A program made the position numbers and the translations under genes. A stretch of 64,000 bases of DNA from Stercorarius parasiticus (taxonomy: Eukaryota; Chordata; Aves; Charadriiformes; Stercorariidae), in assembly GCA_013396915.1 (NCBI GenBank), contig VWZL01000610.1, forward strand, positions 264 through 64,263. Direction: 5' to 3'. Below are positions 26,335 through 38,800 of this stretch, in pieces. The notes below the pieces were generated by a model. It saw only the letters and a list, made by a program, of their open reading frames with translations, ran no database searches and was not told where the DNA came from. Every line of letters begins with the position of its first letter. Position 1 is the first letter of the stretch.

Positions 26335-26695
26335 GGTGCAGGTGTCCAGGGCACTGGCAGCAGGGGCTGACGGGTCACCTCCATGAGGGGAGGCCAAGGC
26401 TGCACCGAGCTGGACACAGCCAGTTCTAGCTGACTCCGATAGACCCACCACAAGGCACAGCTGAGTCCCTCAGCCATGGGTGAGGCACCTCTGGAAAGCA
26501 TATTTAAGGAAGAGCAAAATGCCACACAGGCCAGTGAGGAGTGAGGAAAAAAGGTGTGAAAACAGCCCGACACCAAAGCCAGAGAAGAAGGAGGGGTGGA
26601 GGTGATCCAGGTGCTCAAGCAGAGACTCCCACTCCCCTGTGGCCCTTTGACAAGACCATGTGCTCCTGCAACCCATGGAGGACCAGTGTGGAGTA
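26335..26695 (-). repeat. ERV-like dispersed repeat, joined to CR1
   Basis: Read on the minus strand this begins with CCTCCATGGGTTGCAGG and passes through GAGTCTCTGCTTGAGCACC and a CTTCTCTGGCTTTGGTGTC word to a CTTCCTTAAATATGCTTTCC segment and a GGGTCTATCGGAGTCAGC segment. The first part matches the repeat interrupted at 1-110 and 851-920. The whole matches, from memory, text common beside avian endogenous retrovirus LTRs. It directly abuts the 3' side of the CR1 fragment at 26695-27587, with both on the minus strand. It has no coding capacity. Confidence 0.6.
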
Positions 26696-27587
26696 TTTAT
26701 AAGCATTGCTAAAATCCCCACTCAGTCATCTTTTTTCCAGACTGAAGAGACCCAAATCCTTCAGCCTTTCTTCATAAGAGAGGTGTTCCAATCCCCTAAT
26801 CATCTTTGTAGCCATTTGCTGCACCCTCTCCAGCAGTTCCATGTCCTTCTTGAACTGGGGAGCCCAGAACTGGACGCAGTACTCCACGTGTGGCCTCACC
26901 AAGGCAGAGTAGAGGGGGAGGATGACCTCCCTCGACCTGCTTGCCACACTCTTCTTGATGCACCCCAAGATGCCATTGGCCTTCTTGGCCACAAGGGCAC
27001 ATTGCTGGCTCATGGTCATCCCGTTGTCCACCAGGACTCCCAGGTCTCTTTCCACAGAGCTGCTCTCCAGCACATCAGCCCCCAACCTGTACTGGTGCAT
27101 GGGGTTATTCCTCCCCAGGTGCAGCACCCTACTCTTGCCCTTATTGAATTTCATAAGATTTCTCTCCACCGAGCTCTCCAGCCTGTCCAGGTCTCTCTGT
27201 ATGGCAGCACAGCCTTCCAGTGTGTCAGCCACCCCCCCCAGCTTTGTGTCATCAACAAACTTGCTGAGGGTGCACTCTATCCCCTCATCCAGGTCATTGA
27301 TGAATATATTGAACAGGACTGGACCCAGTACTGACCCCTGGGGAACACTACTTGTCACTGACCTCCAACTAGACTCTGTGCCCCTAATCATGACCCTCTG
27401 AGCTCTGTCTTTCAGCCAGTTTTCAATCCACCCCACTGTCCATTCATCTAACCCACACTTCCAAAGCTTCCCTATGAGGATGCTGCGGGAGTTCATGTCG
27501 AATGCCTTGCTGAAGTCAAGGTAGACAACATCCACTGCACTCCCCTCATCTATCCGTCCAGTCATTCCATCATAGAAGGCTATCAGA
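26695..27587 (-). mobile_element. CR1 LINE fragment, lacks its 3' end
   Basis: A minus-strand CR1 covering most of the ORF2 reverse transcriptase region. Homology starts at about 27587, just before FYDGMTG, and ends at about 26695 after a GATTTTAGCAATGC and TATAAATA stretch. The 3' untranslated region and the terminal octamer repeat are absent, and ERV-like sequence takes their place. A missing 3' end is unusual for CR1, which normally loses its 5' part, so a later deletion or recombination is likely. Confidence 0.9.
26726..27565 (-). pseudogene. CR1 reverse transcriptase fragment, 279 codons still open
   Basis: The largest recognisable coding remnant in the window. Motif A is YLDFSKAFD at residues 15-23, motif B is PQGSVLGP at 75-82, and motif C is FVDD at 103-106, where the usual CR1 wording is FADD. 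Both catalytic aspartates are kept. C-terminal ORF2 text follows ([41 protein letters not shown]). It ends in TGA where related copies continue with R-R-L. The first M is internal to the family's ORF, because the endonuclease and N-terminal reverse transcriptase regions are missing through 5' truncation. It cannot encode a complete mobilisation protein. The open frame suggests a younger insertion than the other CR1 copies here. Confidence 0.9.
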
Positions 27588-28835
27588 TATGTATGAACAT
27601 ATATGTATGAAGTTTATACAGATGTGAACTTTACAAGCCAGGAACATAAGAAGATTAAGAAGGCATGGATCTAGTTTAAGAGATGGAAATGAGCATTATG
27701 GCAGCCTCCGTGAACAAACAACTGATTCAGAAACTTAAAAAGAGCTGAAGGCCCTTCTACTGCACAGTGGCTATCTCCGAAAAACAAAAACTTTTCCACC
27801 TCAACAGAAAACATGAAGCAAATATCTGTATGATTTTATTTACTTCACAATATTTAATATAATATTCTGGACAATGTATGTAATGACTAGCACAATGATA
27901 TCAAGTTAATGTTGCAAAACTTTGTGAATCAGCTTCCAGGGCACTGAGGCAGAAGGTGGAATTCTGTTAACAGCAGAAATGGGTATTAACTGAAGATGAA
28001 TAAAGGGAAGGATTAATTCAAAACCTAAATGATAAACCAAAATCAATAGCAAAATATATCCACATATTTTCCTCATTGTGCATTGATTATTAAATGGTAC
28101 AAATGTAAGCTATTGCTGTTCAACACAAATTAAGTTCAGTTTAGAAACTTAAAATAAATAAGGGTAAGTAAGGGTATTGAAAAGAAAATTTTCAGTGATA
28201 AGTGTGGCCTTTACATGGCCATTTCAAAAGAGTTTGCTGGACCAGTTGCACGTTGGATTACAAAATCTTAAACAAAAGCTGAGCAAATCATATCCAGATA
28301 CACGTGAATACAGTAACTGAAAAGACTGTGAGACATGTAACTACATATTAAAGGATACAGTTTGCATCCCCGGATAACACTGCAGATGAATGCAGTATCA
28401 ATGGAATGGGTTTATTTCCTGTGTCTATATTATGATAACTAATTTTTATCAATTCACTTTCTAGAAATGGTGATATTGGAATATTTTCTACATATTTTCA
28501 GTCTTTCAGTTCACTGGTAATATTAAGTGTGTTGTAAATTTAAGATATATTTTTGTGATATTGGAGTCAGCGGTACTATAGAGTTTTCACAGAACTGTAA
28601 ATAGCTTTACAGATCAGTTGCTTGGTGAAATATTTTAGGTTTTTAATTCTTGTAATTATATAGATTGCTGAAGCAAATATGAGCTAAATTAAGGTGTCTA
28701 GAATGGAAACAAAGACTGTGATTCATATTATCTAATTTTTTATGGACGGGGGTAAATATCTAAGGTAGTTATCCTAGGATATTTTAACAGTAAATGAACA
28801 GAAAGACATGCACATATAAAGGCAGCCTTAAATGT
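27588..28835. other. Unique sequence, no gene seen
   Basis: AT-rich spacer between two CR1 fragments. Nothing recognised. Confidence 0.5.
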
Positions 28836-30250
28836 CTTAGAATCATAAAATTGTCTAGGTTGGAAGGGACCTTTAAGATCATCAAGTCCAACCATTAACC
28901 TAACACTGCCAAGTCCATCACTAAGCCGTGTCCCTAAGCACCACATCTACCTGTCTTTTAAATACCTCCAGGGATGGGGACTCAACCACTTCCCTGGGCA
29001 GCCTGTTCCAATGCTTAAGAACCCTTTCAATGTAAAAATTTTTCCTAATAACCTCCTCGGACACAACCTGAGGCTGTTTCCCCTTATTCATCACTTATTA
29101 CCTAAGAGAAGAGACCAACCCCCACCTCGCTACAACCTCCTTTCAGGTGGTTGCAGAGAGTGATAAGGTCTCAGCCTCCTTTTCTCCAACTAAAAAACCC
29201 CAGTTCCCTCAGCTGCTGCTCATAAAACTTTTTCTTTAGACCCTTCACCATCTTTGTTGCCCTCCTCTGTACTTGCTCCAACACCCTAATGTCTTTTTTG
29301 TGGTGAGGGGCCCAAAACTGGACACAGTACTCGAGGTGGGGCCTCACCAGTGCCAAGTACATGGGGACAATCACTTCCCACACTATTCCTGATACAAGTC
29401 AGGATGCTGTTAGCCTTCTTGGCCACCTGGGCACACTACTGGCTCATATTCAGCTGGCAGTCGACAAACACCCCCAGGTCCTTTTCTGCCAAGCAGCTCT
29501 CCAGCCTTTCTTCCTCAAGCTTGTAATGCTGCATGGGGTTGTTGCGACCCAAGTGCAGGACCTGGCACTTGGCCTTGTTGAACCTCATACCGCTGGCCTC
29601 AGTTCATCGATCCAGCCTGTCCAGATCCCTCTGTGGAGCCTTCCTTCCCTCAAGCAGATCAACCGTCATGCCCAGCTTGGTGTCATCTGCAAACTTACTG
29701 AGGGTGAACTCAACCCCTCATCCAGATCATTGATAAAGATATTAAACAGAACTGGCCCCAATACCAAGCCCCAGGAAACACCACTCATGACTGGCCGCTA
29801 ACTGCATTTGACTCTATTCACCACCACACTTTGGGCCTAGCTCTCCAGCCAGTTTTTTACCTAGTGAATCATATGCCCATCCAAGCCATAAACAGCCAGT
29901 TTCTCCATGAGAATGCTGTGGAAAACCGTGTCAAAGGCTTTGCTAAAGTCCACATAAACATTCACAGCCTTTCCCCTATCTACTACGTGGGTCACCTTAT
30001 CATAGAAGGAAATCAGGTTTGTCAAGCAGGATCTGGCTTTCATAGACCCATGCTGACTGGGCCTGATTGCCTGCTTGTCCTGCATGTGCCACATAATGGC
30101 ACTCAAGATGATCTGTTCCATAACCTTCCCAGGCACTGAGGTCAGACTGACAGGCCTGTAGTTCCTCAGATCCTCCTTCCACCTCTTCTTGTGGGTGGGC
30201 TTCACACTTGCTAGCCTCCAATCAACTGGAACCTCCCCAGTTAGCCTTTT
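28836..30250 (-). mobile_element. CR1 LINE, 5'-truncated, about 1.4 kb
   Basis: The longest CR1 fragment in the window, on the minus strand. Its 3' end lies at about 28836, where the plus strand reads AGAATCATAAAATTG and then AGGTTGGAAGGGACC, the usual CR1 3' terminus in reverse. It runs through the C-terminal part of ORF2 into the reverse transcriptase and stops at about 30250, near LTGEVPVDWRLASV. It is the same subfamily as 63307-64000 and clearly different from 26695-27587. Confidence 0.93.
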
Positions 30251-30253
30251 CAC
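29171..30253 (-). pseudogene. CR1 ORF2 reverse transcriptase, broken
   Basis: Successive frames on the minus strand give LTGEVPVDWRLASVKPTHKK, NYRPVSLTSVPGKVMEQIIL, a motif A reading YVDFSKAFD at about 29930-29965, then after a stop [11 protein letters not shown] and KFADDTK (motif C, about 29690). The final piece, 29171-29383, is [16 protein letters not shown] text through [13 protein letters not shown] to LRELGFFSW. Motif B is damaged: the PQG expected before VLGP reads SWG. Several stops and frame changes are present, so no functional product is expected. Plus-strand open frames over the same region are antisense shadows. Confidence 0.88.
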
Positions 30254-31012
30254 ACCTTAGTCTTGTTCACACCTAACTGTTTACCCAACTTTTAGATGCC
30301 TAAGTTATACAGGATAAAGCCTATGCAAAATGAGTCCAAAGAATATACTCTAAAAATTAGGAATTCAGAATAAGGCAGAGCTTAAAATAATGCAAAATCA
30401 GGTGGGAAAGAATATTAAATATTAGTGCTAAACAGTAGAAACCAGTCACTGGGAAGAAGTAATGCAAATAGACTGAGTCAGTGATGGGATTACTATACAG
30501 AAATTCTTTCATCAAAAGGCAACAATTGTGTTCACAGTAGGATAATGATGGTAGAAACCAGAAATTAAACACTAATGGCCTGCATACCTAATCTTTGACC
30601 TCTCCTGATACCACACCAAAGTTCAGATTTATGTACTTTATTACCATGTGTATTCTGTGGTCAGAGAAACATTACTTTGATATTGTACAGTACAGTATAA
30701 GCTTTCATCTGTTCTGTATAATCACAGTTATGCCTAATGAAGTATTTACATAAAACATATTTCTAGCCTAATTTCAATAGTGAAGTCAAGCAAAACTCTC
30801 AGAGAACCCATGCAAAACCTTAGAAGTTATTTTTGCTGATGATGGTAATGAATGTTTTATAATACAAAATTTGGATTTTTTTTGATTGTCTGGCTTTCTA
30901 AAATTGAAATGAATATGTATGTGCATTTCTATTTCATGCTGTGCTGTTCTTAGCCTAATTGCATTTCTGCTTTGACTTGAATGCTATTTCTGCAGCACTT
31001 CATAAAAAAAAG

Positions 31013-31048
31013 TGTGTATATATACATACATACATATATATGCATATG
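31013..31048. repeat. Simple repeat, TATA/CATA
   Basis: Alternating TG, TA and CATA units, about 36 bp. Confidence 0.75.
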
Positions 31049-31125
31049 TTTTTCATACTAAGTTTTAGAAAAACTGAAATTTAAAAGAAAAAGATACTTT
31101 TGACGTCTAATACTCACAGGTTAAA

Positions 31126-31196
31126 AAACAAACAAGCAAAAAAACAACCAAAAAACCAAACCAAAACAAAATAACCCAAACACACAAACCAACAAA
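31126..31196. repeat. Low-complexity A/C-rich tract
   Basis: Degenerate AAAC, AACC and CAAA units with almost no G or T on the plus strand. Confidence 0.7.
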
Positions 31197-31422
31197 AATT
31201 AATGCTGCATCAAATAAAATAGCATTTAGTTGTGTGTATATAAAAATAAGTATATGGCTAATTTTTGCTCAGTTTTCTAATTTTTGCTGGTTGTTTTAGA
31301 AGGATTAAATTATTTCATGTCCAAAGAAAGTGTATGAACAAACCATGAAATATAGAGCTTTATAAAAAATCATGAAGCAACAGATTTGTTAGTGATAGAA
31401 ATTAAAAATATAGGAAGATACG

Positions 31423-31447
31423 TAGATAGATAGATAGATAGATAGAT
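31423..31447. repeat. Microsatellite (GATA)n
   Basis: About six uninterrupted GATA units. Likely to vary in length between individuals. Confidence 0.85.
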
Positions 31448-32605
31448 ACATGATGTGTTTGATAGTTCAGTAGTTCTAAAGAATTCTTATTCCTTCAGAA
31501 AAAGTACATGTTTAGAAGATGTAATAAAATTCAAAATTATTAGTATTATATCAAGTTTTTATGGTTACAAAGCTCTCTTGGAACAAAAAAGCAAAACCTA
31601 AAACTTATCTTGTGCATCTCAATCTCAGAATGACTAAAAATCACATAAGAAATCACACAGGTGAGACAAAAGAGCGAGGAATATTGTTAGACTTTGAAAA
31701 AGTAAAAGAAAAGGGTACCAGAGAGACAAGACTACAAAAGAGAATTAAAAAAATAATAAAAAAAAAATTCACTAAAATATTTTTAATGCATGTTGCTGTT
31801 CCTTTCTCTTCTTCTGTGATGTTATCTAGCTACAAAGCAGAACAATTTCTTATTGTTTCATAGGAAAATTCCAGTACTAAAATAATTGTATTAAGTAAAT
31901 TTGAATAAATTCTTTCAAAGATTTCCCATTTTAATTTTTTTTTTCCTAATGAATGACTTTAACTAGCTATATGAAATCACACAAGTGCTTTTGGAATTAG
32001 TAAATTATTTTTTCCTCCTTAGTCTGCTAGAATCATGAGTTCAAAATAGAGTATTTCAATACACGTACTAAACCCCCTGTTTTTAAATTCATTACTGCAG
32101 TATTTTATAGAAATAATTGTTTGGTTATCATTCAAAAAGCGCAGCAGCTTTAACTTCATGTATGAAAATCCTGTGGACTGCCATTTTTAACTTTTTAAAT
32201 TTATAAATAGGCCAAACTCTATGCACCACTTTTCCTTCGACTGGAAAATAGTCATTGTTTTAAAATATTTCTCCTTCCAGAGGAACAACATAAGACTGCT
32301 AACGAAGCAAATAGTTCTGTTTCCTTTCTACTCTCTGAATTCCCTTCTGAGATGAACATCAAAGAAGCAGCCCACCCAGAAAAATCAATAAAATTTTAAG
32401 TATTGAGGACTGAATTTTCTATAATTTTATTGAAGACAGGGCAGAAGAATTTAAATCACGAAGACGTAATAGACATTACCCTGTCTATCATAAAGCTGTA
32501 CAAGTTCATTGAAGCAAAAAGAGCCAAGGTGGCTAAACCAGAATGAAAGTGGTTTGCTATATCTTCAGTACAATACCTTGAATTAAAATAGTACAGTTAA
32601 TAATT

Positions 32606-32695
32606 TGGGGTTTTTTGTTTGTTTATTGGTTGGGTTTGGGTTTTCTTTTGGGTTTTTGTTTTTTTTTTTTTTTGTTTTGTGGTGGTTTATTTTTT
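32606..32695. repeat. Low-complexity G/T-rich tract
   Basis: Runs of three or four G separated by T tracts, then a 16-base T run. Close to a reverse complement in style of the A/C-rich tract at 31126-31196. Confidence 0.7.
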
Positions 32696-35600
32696 GCCAG
32701 TAACACAAACAATAGGCTATTCATAAATATCAACACACGCATATGTATGCACATTCACCCACTTCATATATATCTAATATAAAGTGGTTTTGATATAGCA
32801 GAGTCGGCATCCAGCTATATATATATTAATTTTATGGTACAAAAATAACTGTCATTGCTTTAACACACCAGCCAATCATAGGATGTCAAGTATCTAGTGT
32901 TTCCTGAGACAAATTACCAGGAAACAGGTATTTCTGAAACGAACATGAATTAAACTGATACGTTAAAAAAGAGAGTGACAAAAAATAATAACTGAGAAAA
33001 ATGTTGTTATTTTTCTTTCAAAGGACAATAAAATTCAAAATAAAAAATAATGTTGTACTAAATTTAATAAAGCAGTTTTCATTTGAGACACAGAGTTCAG
33101 CCAGGGGTGTTTACAGGAACAGAATAAATCATTTTTCAGATTTAGAGGCTAGTTAGCCTAGAGAAATAATCAATATCATTGGAATGAATATATCTTTCTT
33201 ATTATAAACACAACTTTTTACTAATTATTAGATACATTATTTTGCCTGCTGCAAAACTCCCAGTGACCTCAGTGAGATGGGGATTTCGTGTCTATTTTCA
33301 CAACTGTTTATAAAACTTCCATTGCTTACTACACAGGGTCACTTGATATCATTTGAAATGGGCTTTATTAAGATAATTGACATATATGTAGAGGGTAGAA
33401 AAAACTATTGCATCACACTTATTTCATAGAACAAACACAAATAAATTATACTTTTTATCTCTTAGGAACTATGCAAAAAAACCTTTCTTCCACACATACA
33501 TATTCAGTAATTCAAAACTACAAATTTTTAAGAAGTAGGTGCAATTATATGACTAAACTCTACCTTTAGTCACATCATTCACTAAACATTCATATTTAAG
33601 AAATAGTTTAATCATTATCATCACTATTGTAGGATCTATAAAGCTAAATCATGAGCAGAATCTTTTTATATTATTTAAGAACTTGAGTTCTTCTCATGTG
33701 CCCTTAGCCGTCTAAAAGTTAAGTATGCTAAAAGCAACTTTTAAAGCAGCTCTTCCTTTCCTCCCCCATTATGTTGGACACAATTAATTTGTTAGGATAC
33801 ACCATCTTCTTCCTGCAGTTACTACATCAGAAGCCCAGATGACTACAGCAGACTAGGCATGTAGATGGCTAAAAAGTGATGAAACCTATCTCAAAATACA
33901 CTCTTTTCTCCAGAGTTTTTATATGCAAGTAAATTATGTCAGTAAATTACTACTGAGGAGTATCCTAAAGGATTTCTGTGCTACTGGAGTCCTTTCAATC
34001 CACCTGCATCTACATTGTTGGACCCTCAAAGAACAGGAGCCTAACATATCTTGACCTGGCAATAGGTAGACAGCCCAAAACTTAGAAGTCATTACTTTTT
34101 CATCTCAGTGTTTTATTTTTATCTCTGTCTTTAGATTTAGCCACAAAGTCTTTGATCCTACAAACGCTTAAGAGTTTTACTCTCATCTGATTTAAACCTC
34201 TGGGATTCTTCTCAAAAGAAAACATTTGAAAGCTTTGATTGTGTTGAATAAAGTGTTTGCTGTTTTAGGAGCTACGTTGAAAAGTAGACTTTAATATGCA
34301 GTTGCATAACAGATATAAATATATAAATAAATGAATTCCACATCTGATATGCATAAACAGATGAAGCTAAATAACACAGTTGATCTTTGAGCTGCTAAAG
34401 CTTGTGGAAAACAGTTAGATTCAATTCACAAATCATTGCTGTAGCACCACACAGTAAATAAACAAAAATTCATTTCATGGTATTTCAATTTTTATGGTGC
34501 TGTTTGAGGTACAGTCTGTAGATTGCTATTACTTCTACTATAAAAATTGTAATATTACAGCGGTGGCTAGTAGTGTGGGTCTAGTTAAAGGTCTGACAGT
34601 TTTTCCATCAAAAACCTCTATTTTAAAGGGCTTATAACTCCGCTATAAAACCATTTACACACATACATGCACAGAAACACAGACATGCATAACGCATATA
34701 TCTATAGTTTTCAAAGATAAACCTAAAAAGGGAATAAAAGTGAGACAAAGGAACAATGATCTGGATTCACAAGGAAACACATATTGTTAAGTAACATTAA
34801 AAGCCTGGATACTTCTAGTTAAACTCATGATACAAAGAAATGCTAGAAAATAAAAGTATTTTTTCCTTTTTGTCTCTGTAGCACAATGTAGTAATCAGAA
34901 CAAGTCTGTAATAGCAACACTGGTTGTCTAACAAACCTTTAGGGAGACATCAGAAAGAAGACAATCCCAAAATAATTCTCACCCATCTTTTTCCTCTTTC
35001 ACCTATTCCATTAGAAAAGGGCTGCTGTCTTGATTTTTTTACATGGTATTTTTATGAATTATAATAATTTTCTCCTTCTAGTCTTCCTACACTCTTTTCT
35101 CTTGTACATTACAGCAAGACAGAGGGAAAAATAAATGTGAAAACAATGGACTTAGCAGTAATATACTCAGAAACCAAAAAAAAACTTAGAGAATTCTGAA
35201 ACTAGTTCTTAAAAAAATTTAATTCTGAATATTCTTCTGTTAAAATTATTTTCAAGGAGAAAACCTATTTTTTTACTGAGACAAAGAAGAGACAAAAGAC
35301 ATGTTTAAAAATCTTCCTGACACAAATGGCTTTAAAAATTGAGGAAGTATTGAAAATGCTTTTTTCTACCTATAATATTAATACATTGTAGGATTTCATA
35401 ATACATATCGTCTAAATTTCTCTACTTTATTACAGCCAATAGATGATTATAATTTTTGTTCTTTCAGACCAATTTTTTTTCCCCAGACTGTTTCCATCTT
35501 CTCAGATGATTAATTACCATTACAATTCCTTGGATTTCATGCTTATTGATGGTATCCCAGGATGTCTCCAGTTTCTAGGAACCCCAGCTATACTTCAAGG

Positions 35601-35797
35601 TTGTCAGCTGAACTTTGCAAGGATGCTTTTGGTTCTCAGGCCTAGTTCCCAGGCTAAGAGTTCCCAGGCTGGCAGACATTTTCTCTGACAGTGTTTTACA
35701 ACAGACACTTTCTTTTGTTCAGTAATTTTTCCCTTCTAACCAGGCCACCTTTATGGGTGTTAACATCACTTATTAAGTCATTCAAATCACTTGTACA

Positions 35798-35870
35798 CAT
35801 AGAATCATAGAATGTGTTGGGTTGGAAGGGACCCTTAAAGGTCATGCAGTAAGCAGGGACATCTGGACAG
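35798..35870 (-). mobile_element. CR1 LINE, short 3'-terminal stub
   Basis: The plus strand reads CATAGAATCATAGAATG, then GGGTTGGAAGGGACCC and GCAGGGACATCT, which is the reverse of the last part of a CR1 3' untranslated region. About 73 bp, with a small internal deletion where related copies read the AGTCCAACC words. It is an extremely 5'-truncated insertion. Confidence 0.85.
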
Positions 35871-38800
35871 TGCATCTTCAGAAGGTAAGAAAATTCTAGG
35901 CTGTATGTGATATACCATCAGATTGCCTACAGGTCTGAAGGTAGCTTTAAAAAAGAATGCGTAAGGACACATTTATCTGTTTGTTGGTGGGGAACAATCA
36001 GTAAATATTATGCCCACTATGTGGACATAAGAAAACAGGAGAAAATAAGTGAAACTTTTCTCATTCTTCTCGATCAGTTTCAAATACACTTTTGAACTAA
36101 TGCTTTCTTAGAAAAAATCTGTTTTCTTTCTTATGAATCAAAGCCACAGCAACTAAAATATAAAAGAGAAAATTTTTCCACAACAGTTTCTGTAAATGTT
36201 ATTTGATAAAGTAATTTTGCTTCACTTTTAGAGAAAAAAACAAACTATTGAATGTAAAGGCTTCATAATGTGTGCACATTGGTTAGCACAGTAACCCAGA
36301 CTAATCTACAAAACAATACTGTGGTTTATAAAAAAACAACTTGCAGCTAGAGTCTAATGATAGCTGTTTTCAGGAATCCTCTGCAATCAGTGTGACTTCA
36401 GTTGGCTTGTGAGGGGTGAAATACAAGAGAAAATAGGAGAAAGAAGACTACTTTACCACTAAGCTGTTCCTTAATTTTTGTAATAGCTTTAATTTTATTG
36501 TGAGAAAGAGCTGGTGATGATTGACACAGTACATGAAATCAGACCTGCCCTGACTGCTTATTGAAAGGGCTCCTTAACACCTTCTGTCAGTGCACAAGCT
36601 GCAAAGAACAAAAAACTGTCTCATCTCATAGCTTCCAGTAAACTCAAAATAATGTTGCATATTTTTGTGTGCAGATATATTACTTTTTTTGTATAGAAAA
36701 AATATTTTAGTAAACTAATGGTCTATTGACATATGTAGATATTTCTGTCTTGGGTATATTCTATAATAATTCATATTGTCTAGTTCAGTGGAGTCTTATG
36801 GGCAGGCATTAAAGTTAAGGCTGCATGCCTGGGAAGAAGCATTTGCTAAGCATTATAGAGAGGAGACATAAAAGCAGAGGAAACACTGGAGAGTGGAACT
36901 TAAGTACCCTCCGCTTCACCTGGATAAGTAAGTGAAAGACTAAAGGTGGATTCCCTTTGCAAACACCCTTGATCTAGTAACAAATTACAAATATGATCTT
37001 GGGAAAGGAGAACTCAAAGCAAAGTATCAAAACACATCAAGGACAGTATATATTTTGATCTTAGGAAAATAATTTTTTTTTATAAAATAAAGAAAAAAGC
37101 CAAGCTGTTTTTCAGCATTTTATCTTTTGTGCCTATTACAAGACATGAGAAAATTTGATCTCAGCACTGGAAAGTTCTTTTGAAAATGAAGCAAACTGAA
37201 GAAATCAGACTTTTTGTGATCTACGGGAAATTTTTAGATGATTGTCACTTAATATATCATCATGTAGAGAAATACAATGTAGCCCCCACAACATCCCTGA
37301 CAACACAGCCAATTCCCTGATCGGCAAGACTAGCTGTTAAACCAAAATGAGCAATACCATACTGAGATCTTAGTTTGTAAAATTTGCAGTCTTCTTTAGT
37401 TCATCCTTAAAAAAAATTCTCTTTATTTCATTTTTTAAAATAATTGCTTTCTTGTCAGTTGCACTATAAACAAAGATTAATAATAGTAAGACAAATCACA
37501 GAACTTTTGAATTTGAAGGAAATTGCACCTGCAAGCAATCATGCTTTACACTTGTGAAGCCATTTCAATCCAAAGATCTTAAAGACATGTGAAGACATTC
37601 ATTAATTCAGCCTCACAGTCCTCCTGAGAAATAGATCTTGGAAGTAAATTCCAGGTATCACTGTCAGAAGTTCTACACTAATAAGAGTTTTGTCATGGCA
37701 GACTCAAATGATTTATTCCCCTATGGCTGCAGAGAACAATGAAGAGTAAATGAACAGACATTGACTTTGCTACGGGAGCATTCAGGAGAGTAGCAAGTTA
37801 CTAAAGATTGCACAACTGAACACCCAGAGAGATTGCATGATGAGTTAGGGCCAGAATAAATACCAGGAGAGTGGGACGCCCAAGACACAACCAGGCTGGA
37901 AAGCCTTAAAGTGGAGTTTGTGGTAAATTTGATATTTGTGTTTATTTAGGAATGTATGAAATTACGCATGCCAAATAAGAGCATTACTGGGATATTTTTT
38001 ATTTTGTATTTAATCTTTTATACTTTACTACCCAGTCTGAAGTATGTGCTTAGTATTTTCAAAGATACACAGGAAGGCCATTTAGAAATAGAGAACATCT
38101 CTTTATATTTGTATATTTCCACTTTTTTTGCTTACCAATCTATACTAATTTATTTCTAAGATTTTTATAAAAGTAAGGCTATGATTTGTTATTGATTTTA
38201 CTTTCTTCTTAATCACTGTTCTATCTTTTGTTGCAATAGACTTATATCACTGTTGGATGCAATAGTCTGTAGGGCACAAATATAAAATATAAAGCAGAAA
38301 AAAATCACTCTATGAAATAAAACACAAAGCAGACATGCTGATTCATGAAGAAAAATATTTGGCTTATTTAATCCAGAGACTGTGCTTATTAAAATAAATA
38401 TACTTGAAATCATATTCATCACTATCTAGTGAAGATTTTAAGAGAACAACACTGGCAAAGGAAATATTTAAATGTGAATCACAGCAAATATCCTAATAAA
38501 CAAAACCAACGCATATCATTTTAGCACAAGAAAATGTTCTTATGCACATATTATAGAGAGTTTGAATCCTTCTTTGGGTGCCTATCCTCACCAAGATTAT
38601 TTTGAAGGACAAGAGAAAAAAAAACTTTGTTTTGCGTACACAGGAATTTCCTTCATAATCTTAGTCTTACTAGTAAAGGTGAGAGTTTTCACATGTGGCT
38701 TTTTTCTTTTCCTGAAGTTGAAGGTACTGACCAGTCATACATGAAGAGCATGTAACCTCATCCAAGAAACACTATGACAGTCTCTCCTGCATCTACAAGC

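Larger units (their letters stand above)
30254..35797. other. Unique AT-rich sequence with simple repeats
   Basis: About 5.5 kb without a recognised gene or dispersed repeat. It holds several low-complexity tracts listed separately (31013-31048, 31126-31196, 31423-31447, 32606-32695). Confidence 0.5.

Noticed and set aside
26660..27401. Long plus-strand open frames (224 and 159 codons)
   Set aside because: They lie antisense to the CR1 reverse transcriptase on the minus strand, whose motifs are unmistakable. They are shadows.
29361..30139. Plus-strand open frames of 102-146 codons
   Set aside because: Antisense to the CR1 fragment 28836-30250.
31126..31196. CRISPR-like or telomere-like array
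   Set aside because: Units are degenerate A/C low complexity, not regular repeats with spacers, and not TTAGGG.
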